From positions 1 through 33,879 of IMG/VR virus record IMGVR_UViG_3300020478_000031: a stretch of 33,879 nt of DNA; one strand, 5' to 3'. The notes under the pieces were generated by a model. That model searched no databases and was not told the origin of the DNA. It was given only the letters and a program-made list of their open reading frames with translations. The position numbers and the translations under genes are program-made. Position 1 is the first letter of the stretch; each line of letters opens with the position of its first letter. The stretch comes from a virus. Of this stretch, positions 21,641 through 29,810 are shown piece by piece.

Positions 21641-24600
21641 TGACATCATCACAACTATACAGAAATGCTCGGACAGGTTTCTACACAGATCTTACCGTAG
21701 ATACAACTCCAGTGGGTGCTATTGTACCCAATTTAAAGACTGGCACAAACTCATATGATCATAGTTTTGTTAAGTTTGGTGCTACCACATTTCCTAATTT
21801 AACAGAGACTACTGGTAATGCATACCAAGTAGCAGATGATCCTGCATATACACATGAGGGATATCTGTATTGTAATGGAGAAGAGTATAATATTAATGAT
21901 TTTCCAGGATTATATCAAATTATTGGTAACAAGTATGGTGGTAGATCTAGCAGTGGTATTGATCTAACAAATGGTGGAGCAAACTATGCTGATGCTCCAA
22001 CTATATCAATCACTGCTCCTGGTGGTGGATCTGGAGTACAAGCAACTGCTGGATGCACAGTTGAGGGTGGAGTAGTTGTACGTGTTGATGTTGTTAATCC
22101 TGGATCAGGATACACATCAGCACCAACAGTGCAATTTATTAGTGGTACTGGAGCAGGTGCTGCTGCTGTTGTAAGAATTAATTCCGAAGGTTCTATTGAA
22201 GGTATCAATACTGCTAATGTAATGAAGTGGTGGGGTGATCCAAACTTAGGAACATTTAAAGTTCCTGATATGATTGCTAAGAAGGTGGTTGGTAATGGAC
22301 CTGTATTTGGTAATAACTCTGCTAACGTAGGTAACTCTACACTTGGTGTTGGTACTACAGGTGGAGCATGGTATCTTGCTAAAGAACAACAAGATGAATA
22401 CTTCTCACTTGGTAGGATAGTTACTACTGGATATGATAATGTTGTTGAGACTGTTGAGTGTAGTATTATTGGTCAACAACAAGTTGGGATAACTATGAGA
22501 GAGACTAAACTCTCTGGTGCTCCTCAACACAGTCACACAGTATATCATACTATACCAGGATTTAATGAATTTATATCAGAAACATCAGGTGATAGATATC
22601 TACAAGACTATCGTGAAGGTAGAGGTAGACTTGCTAGATGGTATCCGACTGGTGGTGTTGTATTTACACACAAGCATGGACTATTAAGAAGTCCTATTAC
22701 AGATAATACTGTTGCTACCTATGATGTATTTGATGCATTTGGTGGTGCTGCTGGTTGTGGATCACTTAAAGATCCAACAGCAGATGCTGCTGATCAGTTT
22801 TACATGGCATCAGGTGCTCAAGGTGCTGGTTCATATGTATTCCAAACTTACATACCTGAACCAGTAATGAAAAAATTTACTGGTTCATCTAATATTGGTG
22901 GTAGAACAGTTAATACTGGTGGTACTCCCATCTATGATTATTCAGATGAGTGGTCATTCACATCACCAGGATCATACAGCATCAACTTAGGAAATATCTC
23001 AGGTACACCAGACAGATTAATATACACAGTTACTGGTGGTGGTGGATCAGGTGCTGCTGGAACATCTGCTGGTAATAATGGTACTGCTAGTACGATGGTG
23101 GTTGGTAATGTTAATCTAACTGCTAATGGTGGACAAGGCGGTGGCGCATCCAGTGGCCAGCAAGGAGGATCTGGTGGTGACGGTGGAACAGCAACCGAGA
23201 GTGGCAGCACCTCAGCTATGGGTGGACTGGATGGTCAAGATGGTGGTAACGGTACAAATGGTGTGACATCAGATGGTTGGCCAGTAGCAGATTATCCAAG
23301 TAATCCCAGTGGTGGTGGAATTGGTGGATTTGCTGGTGATTATGGTGGAGGTAGTGATGGTATCAACCTACTGCAAGGTGGACAGAGTGGTACACTAAGT
23401 CAGACTCTTACTGGTGATGGTACATTTAATACTCAGGGTATTAGTAACCCAACATCTGTGCAATTCACAATAGCAGGTGGAAAGGGTGGACAAGCTGGTT
23501 ATGGTGCATACTATGGATATAATGGTGGAGTAATAACTGTTAATTTAACATCTTCTCAGTTATCAAGTTTTTCAAACTCTGCTTGGTCAGTTCAAATTGG
23601 TTCTGCTGCTAACTTTAGAAATGGTGGAACATCATCTGCTGGTGGTAATGGTGGATATGGTGGTGAAGGACATAGTGTAGCAGAAGGTGGAGGCGGTGGT
23701 GCGTCTTCACTATTAAAGAGAGGAACACAGATTGTTGCTGGTGCTGGTGGAGGTGGAGGTGCTGGTGCATCTGGATATGACGGTGGTGCTGGTACAAATG
23801 GTGGAGGACCACCATCAGGATATGCATCTCCAGACGGAACAACACAGGCATTAGGACCAGGAGCTGGTGGTGGCGGTGGTCACTACGGATGTATCGGTGG
23901 TGGTGGAGGAGCTGGCGGTGCTGGTGTCGCTAGAAACGGTATTACATTTGGTGGACAAGGAAACGGTGGAGCGTCAGGTGGTCCTGGCGGTGCTCCTGGT
24001 GGAGATGGAGGTCACCAAGGTGGTGGTGCAGGACTATCAGGTGTTAGTTCTTATCGTACTGACTGGTTTACTCTTACTTCATTCAGTCATTCAAATAATG
24101 GTAATGGATATGCATCTATCAGTGCTGTATATAATAATGACTACTGGACCGCTGGAGGCGGTGGTGGTGGAGCAGGTGGAACATGGGGTGGATCTATACA
24201 ATGGTCACAATTAAATAATCCAGGATCAGTATCATTAACAGTTGGTAGCGGTGGAGCAGGTGTCAGTCCAGGTGGACAGACTACAGGATCTACTTCAAGT
24301 GGTACTAATGGATATGTTAAGGTTGGATTGGGTAAGATTGTTGGATACAGTGGTGGACAAACAGGTACATCTACTGGTGATATTATTGCTTCAGGATCAC
24401 AGGATGCAACAGTATGGGATGTAAATATTGTTGGTGGTGGACTGGGTACAGGAACTGCTGGAAACTTCAAACTACCAACCACACAAGTACCTGATGTTAT
24501 ATTTGCAGGAGGTGGTGCTACCACTGCTGCTACTGCGTCAGCAACTGTGTCAGGTAATAAAGTAACACAAATCACTTTAGATACTGTTGGTGCTGGATAC

Positions 24601-25428
24601 ACAGAGATACCATACATCTATGTTATGAATGGAGCTGGTGGTGGTACTAAGGTTACATCTACCATTGATGAAGCTGCTGGACAGATTGATCAACTATTCT
24701 TAGGTACTAATAGTTCATCACAATACACTAACTACGTCAAGTTCGGTGGTCTCAGTGGTACAACTGGCACACGATTCATTACATTGAATCCAGTTGACAC
24801 AACCAATTGTAATTATTTTTCAATCAAAGCATGTAGAGGCAATGGTGTTAATGGTGGTGATTTAGCAGAAGAAGTGTTGCGTGTATACTATCAAGCAGCA
24901 GACGCAACTGACTGGACATTGATTGATACTATTATTACACCAGCATCAGTTAGAAATGATCCTCTCATTGGTAGTGTCCCTGTTGTCAGTCAAGCATGGG
25001 ATGGTGGTAGTGGTGATACTCAATGGTATACTTATTCAGTAGCATTACCAGTAGCTGCTAAGGCAGTTGGTACTAAGATAAAGATTGAACAACCACGTGC
25101 TACACCTAGTGCTGCTAATGATAATGATGCAGACAGTGACCATTATGGTATTGCTGAATTCATTTACTGGAATGAGAAGGTAACAGGTCTTGTATTTGTT
25201 CCTACTGCTGGTAAGATCAGTAAACCAGGTGTTGACTCACTAAGTTATACTGTTCAAGGTGAGACAGGTCCAGGTATTACATATAGTTCTGGTCTTGGTG
25301 CATCTGAAGCAACGTTGACATTAAAATCAACTACTAAGATAGAACCACAGGCTACCATTGACCCTGATATAGATGTACCACTCGTGCATCCTTACATATT
25401 ATGCAAGTACTTGATTAAAGCTTTCTAA
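21640..25428 (+). CDS. Tail collar domain protein with large glycine-rich region (adhesin-like)
   Basis: The protein has 1262 residues. The N-terminal collar domain begins near residue 25 (VGAIVP, GYLYCNG, DFPGLYQIIGNKYGG). It is interrupted at about 102-200 by a Gly-rich beta insert before continuing at GTFKVPDMIAKK. HxH motifs occur in APQHSHTVYH and FTHKHG. A FTSPGSYSINLG lead-in opens a long Gly-rich region (about 465-890) with GGGGxGG blocks. After it come a VGAGYTEIPYIYV repeat and a beta-rich C-terminal part ending YLIKAF. Glycine-rich blocks of this sort occur in phage adhesins such as the T-even gp38 type, where they form polyglycine-II sandwiches; that similarity is compositional only. 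The gene ends at a late promoter and is the last gene of the fibre cluster. Probably the receptor-contacting tip. Confidence 0.82.
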   Translation: MTSSQLYRNARTGFYTDLTVDTTPVGAIVPNLKTGTNSYDHSFVKFGATTFPNLTETTGNAYQVADDPAYTHEGYLYCNGEEYNINDFPGLYQIIGNKYGGRSSSGIDLTNGGANYADAPTISITAPGGGSGVQATAGCTVEGGVVVRVDVVNPGSGYTSAPTVQFISGTGAGAAAVVRINSEGSIEGINTANVMKWWGDPNLGTFKVPDMIAKKVVGNGPVFGNNSANVGNSTLGVGTTGGAWYLAKEQQDEYFSLGRIVTTGYDNVVETVECSIIGQQQVGITMRETKLSGAPQHSHTVYHTIPGFNEFISETSGDRYLQDYREGRGRLARWYPTGGVVFTHKHGLLRSPITDNTVATYDVFDAFGGAAGCGSLKDPTADAADQFYMASGAQGAGSYVFQTYIPEPVMKKFTGSSNIGGRTVNTGGTPIYDYSDEWSFTSPGSYSINLGNISGTPDRLIYTVTGGGGSGAAGTSAGNNGTASTMVVGNVNLTANGGQGGGASSGQQGGSGGDGGTATESGSTSAMGGLDGQDGGNGTNGVTSDGWPVADYPSNPSGGGIGGFAGDYGGGSDGINLLQGGQSGTLSQTLTGDGTFNTQGISNPTSVQFTIAGGKGGQAGYGAYYGYNGGVITVNLTSSQLSSFSNSAWSVQIGSAANFRNGGTSSAGGNGGYGGEGHSVAEGGGGGASSLLKRGTQIVAGAGGGGGAGASGYDGGAGTNGGGPPSGYASPDGTTQALGPGAGGGGGHYGCIGGGGGAGGAGVARNGITFGGQGNGGASGGPGGAPGGDGGHQGGGAGLSGVSSYRTDWFTLTSFSHSNNGNGYASISAVYNNDYWTAGGGGGGAGGTWGGSIQWSQLNNPGSVSLTVGSGGAGVSPGGQTTGSTSSGTNGYVKVGLGKIVGYSGGQTGTSTGDIIASGSQDATVWDVNIVGGGLGTGTAGNFKLPTTQVPDVIFAGGGATTAATASATVSGNKVTQITLDTVGAGYTEIPYIYVMNGAGGGTKVTSTIDEAAGQIDQLFLGTNSSSQYTNYVKFGGLSGTTGTRFITLNPVDTTNCNYFSIKACRGNGVNGGDLAEEVLRVYYQAADATDWTLIDTIITPASVRNDPLIGSVPVVSQAWDGGSGDTQWYTYSVALPVAAKAVGTKIKIEQPRATPSAANDNDADSDHYGIAEFIYWNEKVTGLVFVPTAGKISKPGVDSLSYTVQGETGPGITYSSGLGASEATLTLKSTTKIEPQATIDPDIDVPLVHPYILCKYLIKAF
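21943..22239 (+). other. Beta insert within the collar domain of the 1262-residue protein
   Basis: Between IGNKYGG and GTFKVPDM, which are adjacent or nearly so in the two sister proteins' collar folds, lie about 99 residues. They carry two units of the form G-x-x-Y-x-x-A-P-T-[IV]-x-[IF], namely GANYADAPTISI and GSGYTSAPTVQF. A third related unit (GAGYTEIPYIYV) is at about 24589-24624. Confidence 0.7.
23032..24320 (+). repeat. Glycine-rich low-complexity adhesin region
   Basis: The translation is dominated by GG, GGG and GGGG blocks separated by Ala, Ser, Asn, Tyr or short beta segments. The DNA is visibly richer in GGT/GGA codons and G than its surroundings. Antisense reading gives spurious Pro-rich open frames. 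The region fits a polyglycine-II or flexible adhesive tip. Confidence 0.8.
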
Positions 25429-25431
25429 ATA
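25425..25431 (+). promoter_or_regulatory. T4-type late promoter element CTAAATA
   Basis: CTAAATA overlaps the stop codon of the adhesin gene and lies 22 bases before the next ATG, with GGAGA (25436-25440) between. T4-like phages use TATAAATA-like late -10 elements with the gp55 sigma factor. A 7-base match in AT-rich DNA is not conclusive, but its position at the only gap after the fibre cluster supports it. Confidence 0.5.
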
Positions 25432-25453
25432 CTACGGAGATACTAATAATACA

Positions 25454-26335
25454 ATGGCAGATGCACCAGTACTGCAAGTACAGTTAGATGTTATCAATCA
25501 GGAGATTGAGTACAACGGTACACCAAAGACTATTCCTGAAACATATTGGAAGGACACTCTCACTCCAATGCTATATCCTTTATGGGACAGTGATAAAGAT
25601 AAACTTATCACATTCCAGTGGTTTACCAATGATTCATATACTGCCAAGCGTAGGAAGTATGTAAAAGATTTCAAGGCTGGCACATTTAAGTGGGTTGACT
25701 ATGAAATGGAAGCAGTTGGTGCTACTGAAGCAACTGCATTTAAAGATAAGTTAATTGAAGCATTTTATTTAATTGATTCACTTGAGAATCAAGAGTTCCA
25801 AGATGAATTGGCTAGAATGTATTCTAAGCAGAAGTCAGTTACACCAATGAGTGTAAGACTAGCAAGAGATTTTCTCTTAGATGAAACAGATTGGACACAG
25901 ATAGCAGATGCACCAATTGATGCTGATCTTAAAGCACAGTATGTATTATACAGACAAAAATTAAGAGAACTAACTGATTCTGATGAGTTTGTTAATGACA
26001 CAGAGAATACTAAGTTCCCTATATCTCCAGAGTTTTACAATAAAATACACAAGGTAGACTTCCCAACTGAAGATTATCTTGCAACTGACTCACAGTTTAT
26101 TGAGATGGGTAAGCATCGTCTTAATAAGTTTAAAGATAAGATAGCATATTTCTTGACACTCAAGTCAGAAACTGATAAGACATACTTCAGTGATCTATTA
26201 ATACAGTATGATAGAATCAAAACAACTAAAGTTCTTGCTAGTGATGGACTGCTTAGTGATGTTGAGGATAATAGAGAGTTCTTAGAGAAACTCATTCAAC
26301 AAGCTAATGACACTCTCGATGATTTAGACACATGA
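25454..26335 (+). CDS. Conserved-looking phage protein, 293 residues, function unknown
   Basis: I do not recognise a family. The protein is acidic and mostly alpha-helical by composition, with no signal peptide or membrane segment. It contains WKDTLTPMLYPLWDSDKDK early, a central FYLIDSLENQEFQDELARM helix and a C-terminal helix ending in DTLDDLDT. ATG is chosen because it follows GGAGA (13-base spacing) and a late promoter. The stop overlaps the next start as ATGA. Late-promoter linkage after fibre genes makes a virion or assembly role (for example fibre chaperone) possible, but nothing in the sequence proves it. Confidence 0.8.
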   Translation: MADAPVLQVQLDVINQEIEYNGTPKTIPETYWKDTLTPMLYPLWDSDKDKLITFQWFTNDSYTAKRRKYVKDFKAGTFKWVDYEMEAVGATEATAFKDKLIEAFYLIDSLENQEFQDELARMYSKQKSVTPMSVRLARDFLLDETDWTQIADAPIDADLKAQYVLYRQKLRELTDSDEFVNDTENTKFPISPEFYNKIHKVDFPTEDYLATDSQFIEMGKHRLNKFKDKIAYFLTLKSETDKTYFSDLLIQYDRIKTTKVLASDGLLSDVEDNREFLEKLIQQANDTLDDLDT

Positions 26336-26688
26336 TTATACAAGGAAACGAATTATCACAATTTGATTTGATGGAGTATTATGCTAATCGTAACCAATGT
26401 ACGTTAGTATACTTCGATCTTAGCACGTATAATGCTCTCAATGCAACAAAGAAAGCAACGGTGAATACATGGTATGAGGAGTTCATCGATGAGTATGTAC
26501 TTGACATCATGAAACAAGGGGTGTATACTACTATCAGGTTTGAAACAGACGAGGCTGCAACAGTGAATGCTGCTGCTTGGTTCCCCAAGCAAGCAGACTG
26601 TCCTGACTCAGACCATTTCATAAATGCGTATGTCGTTGATACATACGGTGATATAGTATGGCAAAACGTACCAGAAAACCCCAACTAG
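26332..26688 (+). CDS. Hypothetical protein, 118 residues
   Basis: No recognised family. The protein is a soluble mixed alpha/beta acidic polypeptide with aromatic-rich segments (TVNTWYEEFIDEYVLDIM; NAAAWFPKQADC). ATG overlaps the preceding stop as ATGA, indicating coupled translation. Its last 31 bases overlap the next gene in another frame. It probably belongs to the transcript starting near 25431. Confidence 0.72.
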   Translation: MIIQGNELSQFDLMEYYANRNQCTLVYFDLSTYNALNATKKATVNTWYEEFIDEYVLDIMKQGVYTTIRFETDEAATVNAAAWFPKQADCPDSDHFINAYVVDTYGDIVWQNVPENPN

Positions 26689-26885
26689 AGAAATTAGAAA
26701 ATCCATATCTCTTAGAAGATAAGTTTATGATGCCAGGTTTTGTTACCAAACAACCGTATGGTGAATGGGCTGCTGTACCTATCATGGGTAAGCATAACAG
26801 ATATATGGTCATACATAATGGAGAGTTACTCAAGGCATGCACTTATGACGTTGCCTTTAACCTAATGATGAAGCATTACAAATGA
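26658..26885 (+). CDS. Hypothetical basic protein, 75 residues
   Basis: No recognised family. The N-terminus is Lys/Arg rich (MAKRTRKPQLEKLE) and is followed by a compact beta-like part (GEWAAVPIMGKHNRYMVI). The basic start could contact nucleic acid, but this is a guess. It starts inside the upstream gene and ends in an ATGA overlap with the first methyltransferase, so it belongs to the same translational train. Confidence 0.7.
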   Translation: MAKRTRKPQLEKLENPYLLEDKFMMPGFVTKQPYGEWAAVPIMGKHNRYMVIHNGELLKACTYDVAFNLMMKHYK

Positions 26886-27835
26886 GAAACACAGTATTAT
26901 TTGGTGACTGTCGCAAAACACTTGGTACACTCAAGGCACAAATCACTACTGGTATATGTGAAAGACCACGAATGTGTGTTACATCTCCACCTTACTATGG
27001 TCTACGTGACTATGGTGGTGAGGATGATCAGATTGGTCAAGAGCAGACACCAGAAGAGTTTGTTAATAATTTAGTAGAAGTATTCAGAGGTGTACGTGAT
27101 GTGCTCACAGATGATGGAACTCTTTGGCTTAATATTGGGGATAGTTACTATAATTACAGGCCAGGGCGAGGACAAGGACTGGTTAAACAAACAGTCTCAA
27201 ATACAAAACAAGATTTACCAGATATGTGTCCACGTAGAGGAAATAAACTCGAAGGACTAAAAGAGAAAGATCTAATTGGCATACCATGGATGTTAGCATT
27301 CGCATTACGTGCGGATGGTTGGTATCTAAGACAAGATATTATTTGGAACAAACCAAATCCAATGCCAGAGTCAGTTAAAGATAGATGTACTAAATCACAT
27401 GAATACCTATTCTTATTATCTAAAAATAAAAAGTATTTCTATGATAATGAAGCAATCAAGGAACCAGCAAAAGACTGGGGTACACGTGACAGATCCAATG
27501 GGAAGTATCACAATGAAGGAACTGGACTCTCACCACATACAGGACTCAACAAATCTTATAAGACAAAGAATAAAAGATCTGTTTGGTCTATAACTAATAA
27601 ACCCTACAAGGGTGCTCATTTTGCAGTGTATCCACCTGATCTCATTGAACCATGCATTCTAGCAGGATCAGAGGAGGGTGATATTATACTTGATCCATTC
27701 TTAGGATCAGGTACTACTGCAATGGTTGCTAAGAAACATAATAGAGCATATATTGGGTGTGAACTCCATAAGGACTATGCCAGTTTACAAACTGACCGTA
27801 TTAACAGCATACCCAACAAACTTCCGCTATACTAA
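26882..27835 (+). CDS. DNA methyltransferase, N4-cytosine/N6-adenine type (beta class order)
   Basis: The protein has 317 residues. The catalytic motif SPPY is at 35-38 (in TSPPYYGLRDYG). The SAM-binding motif DPFLGSGTT lies near the C-terminus at 271-279, followed by the NRAYIGCELHKDY strand typical of the N6_N4_Mtase family. Catalytic motif before SAM motif is the beta-class order. SPPY is frequent in N4-cytosine enzymes but also occurs in N6-adenine enzymes, so the modified base and target site are open. A central variable part (residues about 160-250) is the likely target recognition region. The ATG overlaps the preceding stop (ATGA). No restriction enzyme of a standard type is adjacent, so an orphan phage methylase protecting or marking DNA is likely. 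Confidence 0.9.
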   Translation: MRNTVLFGDCRKTLGTLKAQITTGICERPRMCVTSPPYYGLRDYGGEDDQIGQEQTPEEFVNNLVEVFRGVRDVLTDDGTLWLNIGDSYYNYRPGRGQGLVKQTVSNTKQDLPDMCPRRGNKLEGLKEKDLIGIPWMLAFALRADGWYLRQDIIWNKPNPMPESVKDRCTKSHEYLFLLSKNKKYFYDNEAIKEPAKDWGTRDRSNGKYHNEGTGLSPHTGLNKSYKTKNKRSVWSITNKPYKGAHFAVYPPDLIEPCILAGSEEGDIILDPFLGSGTTAMVAKKHNRAYIGCELHKDYASLQTDRINSIPNKLPLY

Positions 27836-27840
27836 TAGTG

Positions 27841-28003
27841 TTGAGGGATAACGGTTCTCTAGCCCCAGTACTGGGGGTTCAGGTGTAAGCGATTCCCTAG
27901 AGGTAAATTTGGGCATATAGGTGAAACCTTGCAGATGCCCCGTTCTCTCAACTGCGGTAACTCCCTTTGGTAGTTTCAGAGTTAGCGGCGATAGGAAACT
28001 ACC
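27841..28003 (+). ncRNA. Candidate structured RNA / cis-regulatory element before the HNH gene
   Basis: Complementarity visible by hand: a closing helix 27841-27848 plus 27851-27854 with 27940-27951 (12 pairs, one 2-base bulge, one G-U); an internal helix CTCTAG 27857-27862 with CTAGAG 27897-27902; inside it a CCCCA/TGGGG hairpin (27863-27876); a second internal helix GGGCAT 27911-27916 with ATGCCC 27935-27940, topped by AGGT-GAA-ACCT. Next comes a 9-pair hairpin GGTAGTTTC 27969-27977 with GAAACTACC 27995-28003, whose loop GAGTTA (27979-27984) matches TAACTC (27958-27963), giving a pseudoknot. One outer pair competes at 27940. Known cyanophage RNA classes such as manA and wcaG are also elaborate and pseudoknotted; I cannot assign this one to either. 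Confidence 0.6.
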
Positions 28004-28024
28004 ACAATATCATTATTGATTATC

Positions 28025-28450
28025 ATGCCTTCAACAGTATCACAACAACAGAAAGCAAGATTCTTTGCTGAAGGACACACACTCCCTACATGTGTCAATG
28101 ATGGATGTAATAATAATGTACAAGTAAGAGAGTGGAAGTACTGGTCATTCAAATCAGAATGCTCTAGTTGTGCCACTGCACGTAAGAAAGGAGTTGATAG
28201 ACCTGGTGTTACAAGACATAAAAAGAACTATTGCGAAAATCATGATGGTCATCTAGGATGGACATGTCCTGTTCCTAGTCTATCATGGGCAGGGTTTGAG
28301 AATAGTCTCGATTTAGATCATTTAGATGGTGACCACCACAATAATGTTCCTGATAATGTCAAGACATACTGTAAACTATGTCATGGACGCAAATCATTAA
28401 TAAATGGAGACTGCAACAGTAACAAATCATCATCAAGGAGCATAGGATGA
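28025..28450 (+). CDS. HNH endonuclease with zinc-binding cysteine pairs
   Basis: The protein has 141 residues. The C-terminal HNH motif reads LDHLDGDHHNNVPDN, then TYCKLCHGRKS, with D98-H99, H104/H105, N107 and C116xxC119-H120, like free-standing phage HNH homing endonucleases. Further Cys pairs at C23/C28, C46/C49 and C70/C81 suggest an N-terminal zinc-binding DNA-reading part. The ATG at 28025 is preferred; an in-frame TTG at 28016 would add three residues. No clear ribosome site precedes it, and the structured element at 27841-28003 ends 21 bases upstream, so translation may be controlled by RNA folding. The stop overlaps the second methyltransferase start (ATGA). It may be a homing enzyme lodged between the methylase genes. 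Confidence 0.82.
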   Translation: MPSTVSQQQKARFFAEGHTLPTCVNDGCNNNVQVREWKYWSFKSECSSCATARKKGVDRPGVTRHKKNYCENHDGHLGWTCPVPSLSWAGFENSLDLDHLDGDHHNNVPDNVKTYCKLCHGRKSLINGDCNSNKSSSRSIG

Positions 28451-29226
28451 TCATACATGACGATGCATTGAACAGTTTACATGACATGGATGGTGATAGT
28501 ATACAGTTAACGTGTACTTCTCCTCCATATTATAATGCAAAAGCATATGCACAGTGGGCAAATTATGATCTATATCTTAGATTTCTTGAGGATATATTTC
28601 GTGAAGTATTCAGAGTAACTGAACAAGGTAGAATGTGTGCTGTCAATTTATCACCAGTCATACAAGCACGTGAGTCAAGAGCACATGAGAGTAAGAGACT
28701 TGCGATACCATTCCACTTCTTCAGTATTATGGAGAGATTGGGATGGCAATACATTGATGATATTATATGGTTGAAACCAGAAGGATCTGCTGTTAATCGT
28801 AACGGTGGATTCTTTCAGCATCGTAAACCAGTAGCATATAAACCAAACCTTGTTACAGAGACTATACTAATATTCAAGAAACCTGCACCATTCCTTATAG
28901 ATAAGACAGTACGATCATGCTTGCCTGAGATACTTGAGAAGTCATTAGTTCCTGATGGGTATGAACGTAGTAATGTATGGTGTTTCAATCCTGAGACTAC
29001 ATCAAAGCATTTAGCACCATATCCTCAAGAACTGTCTGATAAGATAGTCCAATACTATAGTTTTGTGAATGACCTAGTTCTTGATCCATTCATGGGGTCA
29101 GGAACTACTGCCATATCATGCCTAGATTATAACAGAAGGTATATTGGTATTGAAATTCATGAAGAGTATGTTAAAATGGCGAATGATCGTATCAAACGTC
29201 ACACACCTCTTAAGAAATTCCTATGA
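28447..29226 (+). CDS. Second DNA methyltransferase, N4/N6 type (beta class order)
   Basis: The protein has 259 residues. The catalytic SPPY is at 25-28 (TSPPYYNAKAYAQW) and the SAM motif DPFMGSGTT at 213-221, followed by RRYIGIEIHEEY. Motif order matches the upstream methylase, but the protein is about 58 residues shorter and the central part differs, so it is a distinct enzyme, probably with another target, and not a recent duplicate. Translation is coupled to the HNH gene by ATGA overlap, and the next gene starts in the same way. A conserved DIIWLKPEGSA segment resembles the DIIWNKPNPMP segment of the first enzyme. Modified base is not decided by sequence. Confidence 0.9.
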   Translation: MIIHDDALNSLHDMDGDSIQLTCTSPPYYNAKAYAQWANYDLYLRFLEDIFREVFRVTEQGRMCAVNLSPVIQARESRAHESKRLAIPFHFFSIMERLGWQYIDDIIWLKPEGSAVNRNGGFFQHRKPVAYKPNLVTETILIFKKPAPFLIDKTVRSCLPEILEKSLVPDGYERSNVWCFNPETTSKHLAPYPQELSDKIVQYYSFVNDLVLDPFMGSGTTAISCLDYNRRYIGIEIHEEYVKMANDRIKRHTPLKKFL

Positions 29227-29426
29227 CCGACCAAGCATCCATTGACCATCATGAATCTCAAGATGAGAAATGGAATCGTGGACTAGACTTATTCATTGAG
29301 TCAGTACAGAAACCAGACAACCAATTGCGTGGTTGTGCTCATAACCAAAAGTGTTACAATGAGTTAATGGACGTAAGAGAGCATGTATTAGAGTATTTGT
29401 ATACTATACGGAGAACAATCAAATGA
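29223..29426 (+). CDS. Hypothetical protein, 67 residues
   Basis: No recognised family. Small, polar and mostly helical, with two cysteines in GCAHNQKCYNELMD and a charged N-terminus (HHESQDEKW). ATGA overlaps at both ends place it firmly in the methylase-HNH translational unit. Confidence 0.7.
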   Translation: MTDQASIDHHESQDEKWNRGLDLFIESVQKPDNQLRGCAHNQKCYNELMDVREHVLEYLYTIRRTIK

Positions 29427-29779
29427 AAAGCAGGAAGACAATGCTATCACAAGCAATTCAAATGTATCTTGATGATGCATCTGTTGATGAGTTTCATTCT
29501 GATTTAGAGTCAGAGTTAGAAAGATTACGCTCATATCATCAACAACATGCTGATGATGCAAATAAAATGAGTGGTAAAGCACCTAAGACAATATTATTGA
29601 ATGAGGAGGACTGGAATCAGTGGGGTGAAGACCCTGACTGGACACCATCACCTGAAGAAGGGTATGAGTATACTCCACCAACTACTATACCTGGTAAAGC
29701 AGAGCAAAAACAGTATAAGTATGCTGCTCACGTTACCATGTCAGATATAGCAAGATTTCAACGAGGTAGCAGCCTCTAG
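29423..29779 (+). CDS. Hypothetical acidic protein, 118 residues
   Basis: No recognised family. The N-terminal half is helical (MLSQAIQMYLDDASVDEF, then ESELERLRSYHQQH) and could form a short coiled coil. The C-terminal half is rich in Trp, Pro, Glu and Asp (EEDWNQWGEDPDW; PSPEEGYEYTPPTT), suggesting disorder. It starts by ATGA overlap and is the last gene before the promoter-hairpin region at 29811-29926. Confidence 0.72.
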   Translation: MKSRKTMLSQAIQMYLDDASVDEFHSDLESELERLRSYHQQHADDANKMSGKAPKTILLNEEDWNQWGEDPDWTPSPEEGYEYTPPTTIPGKAEQKQYKYAAHVTMSDIARFQRGSSL

Positions 29780-29810
29780 TGTGCCAGTGTTACAAGTGTC
29801 TAACAATCGC

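Noticed and set aside
24141-24617. 158-residue minus-strand open frame
   Set aside because: It is a Pro/Val/Thr-rich antisense image of the glycine-rich adhesin region; glycine codons read backwards give proline. No start signal or sensible protein features.
27855-27902. tRNA gene, because of a GGTTC T-loop-like stretch and a short C/G-rich hairpin
   Set aside because: No D-arm, anticodon arm or 7-base acceptor stem can be built at the required spacing.
27841-28003. Group I intron interrupting a methylase gene
   Set aside because: The upstream methylase ends with a complete C-terminus and stop at 27835, and the second begins with its own motifs. The helix order (pseudoknot with only 5 bases between the first two strands) does not follow the P3-P4-P6-P7-P8 layout.
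28016-28024. TTG at 28016 as the start of the HNH protein
   Set aside because: It adds only three residues and has no ribosome site; ATG 28025 directly follows in frame.
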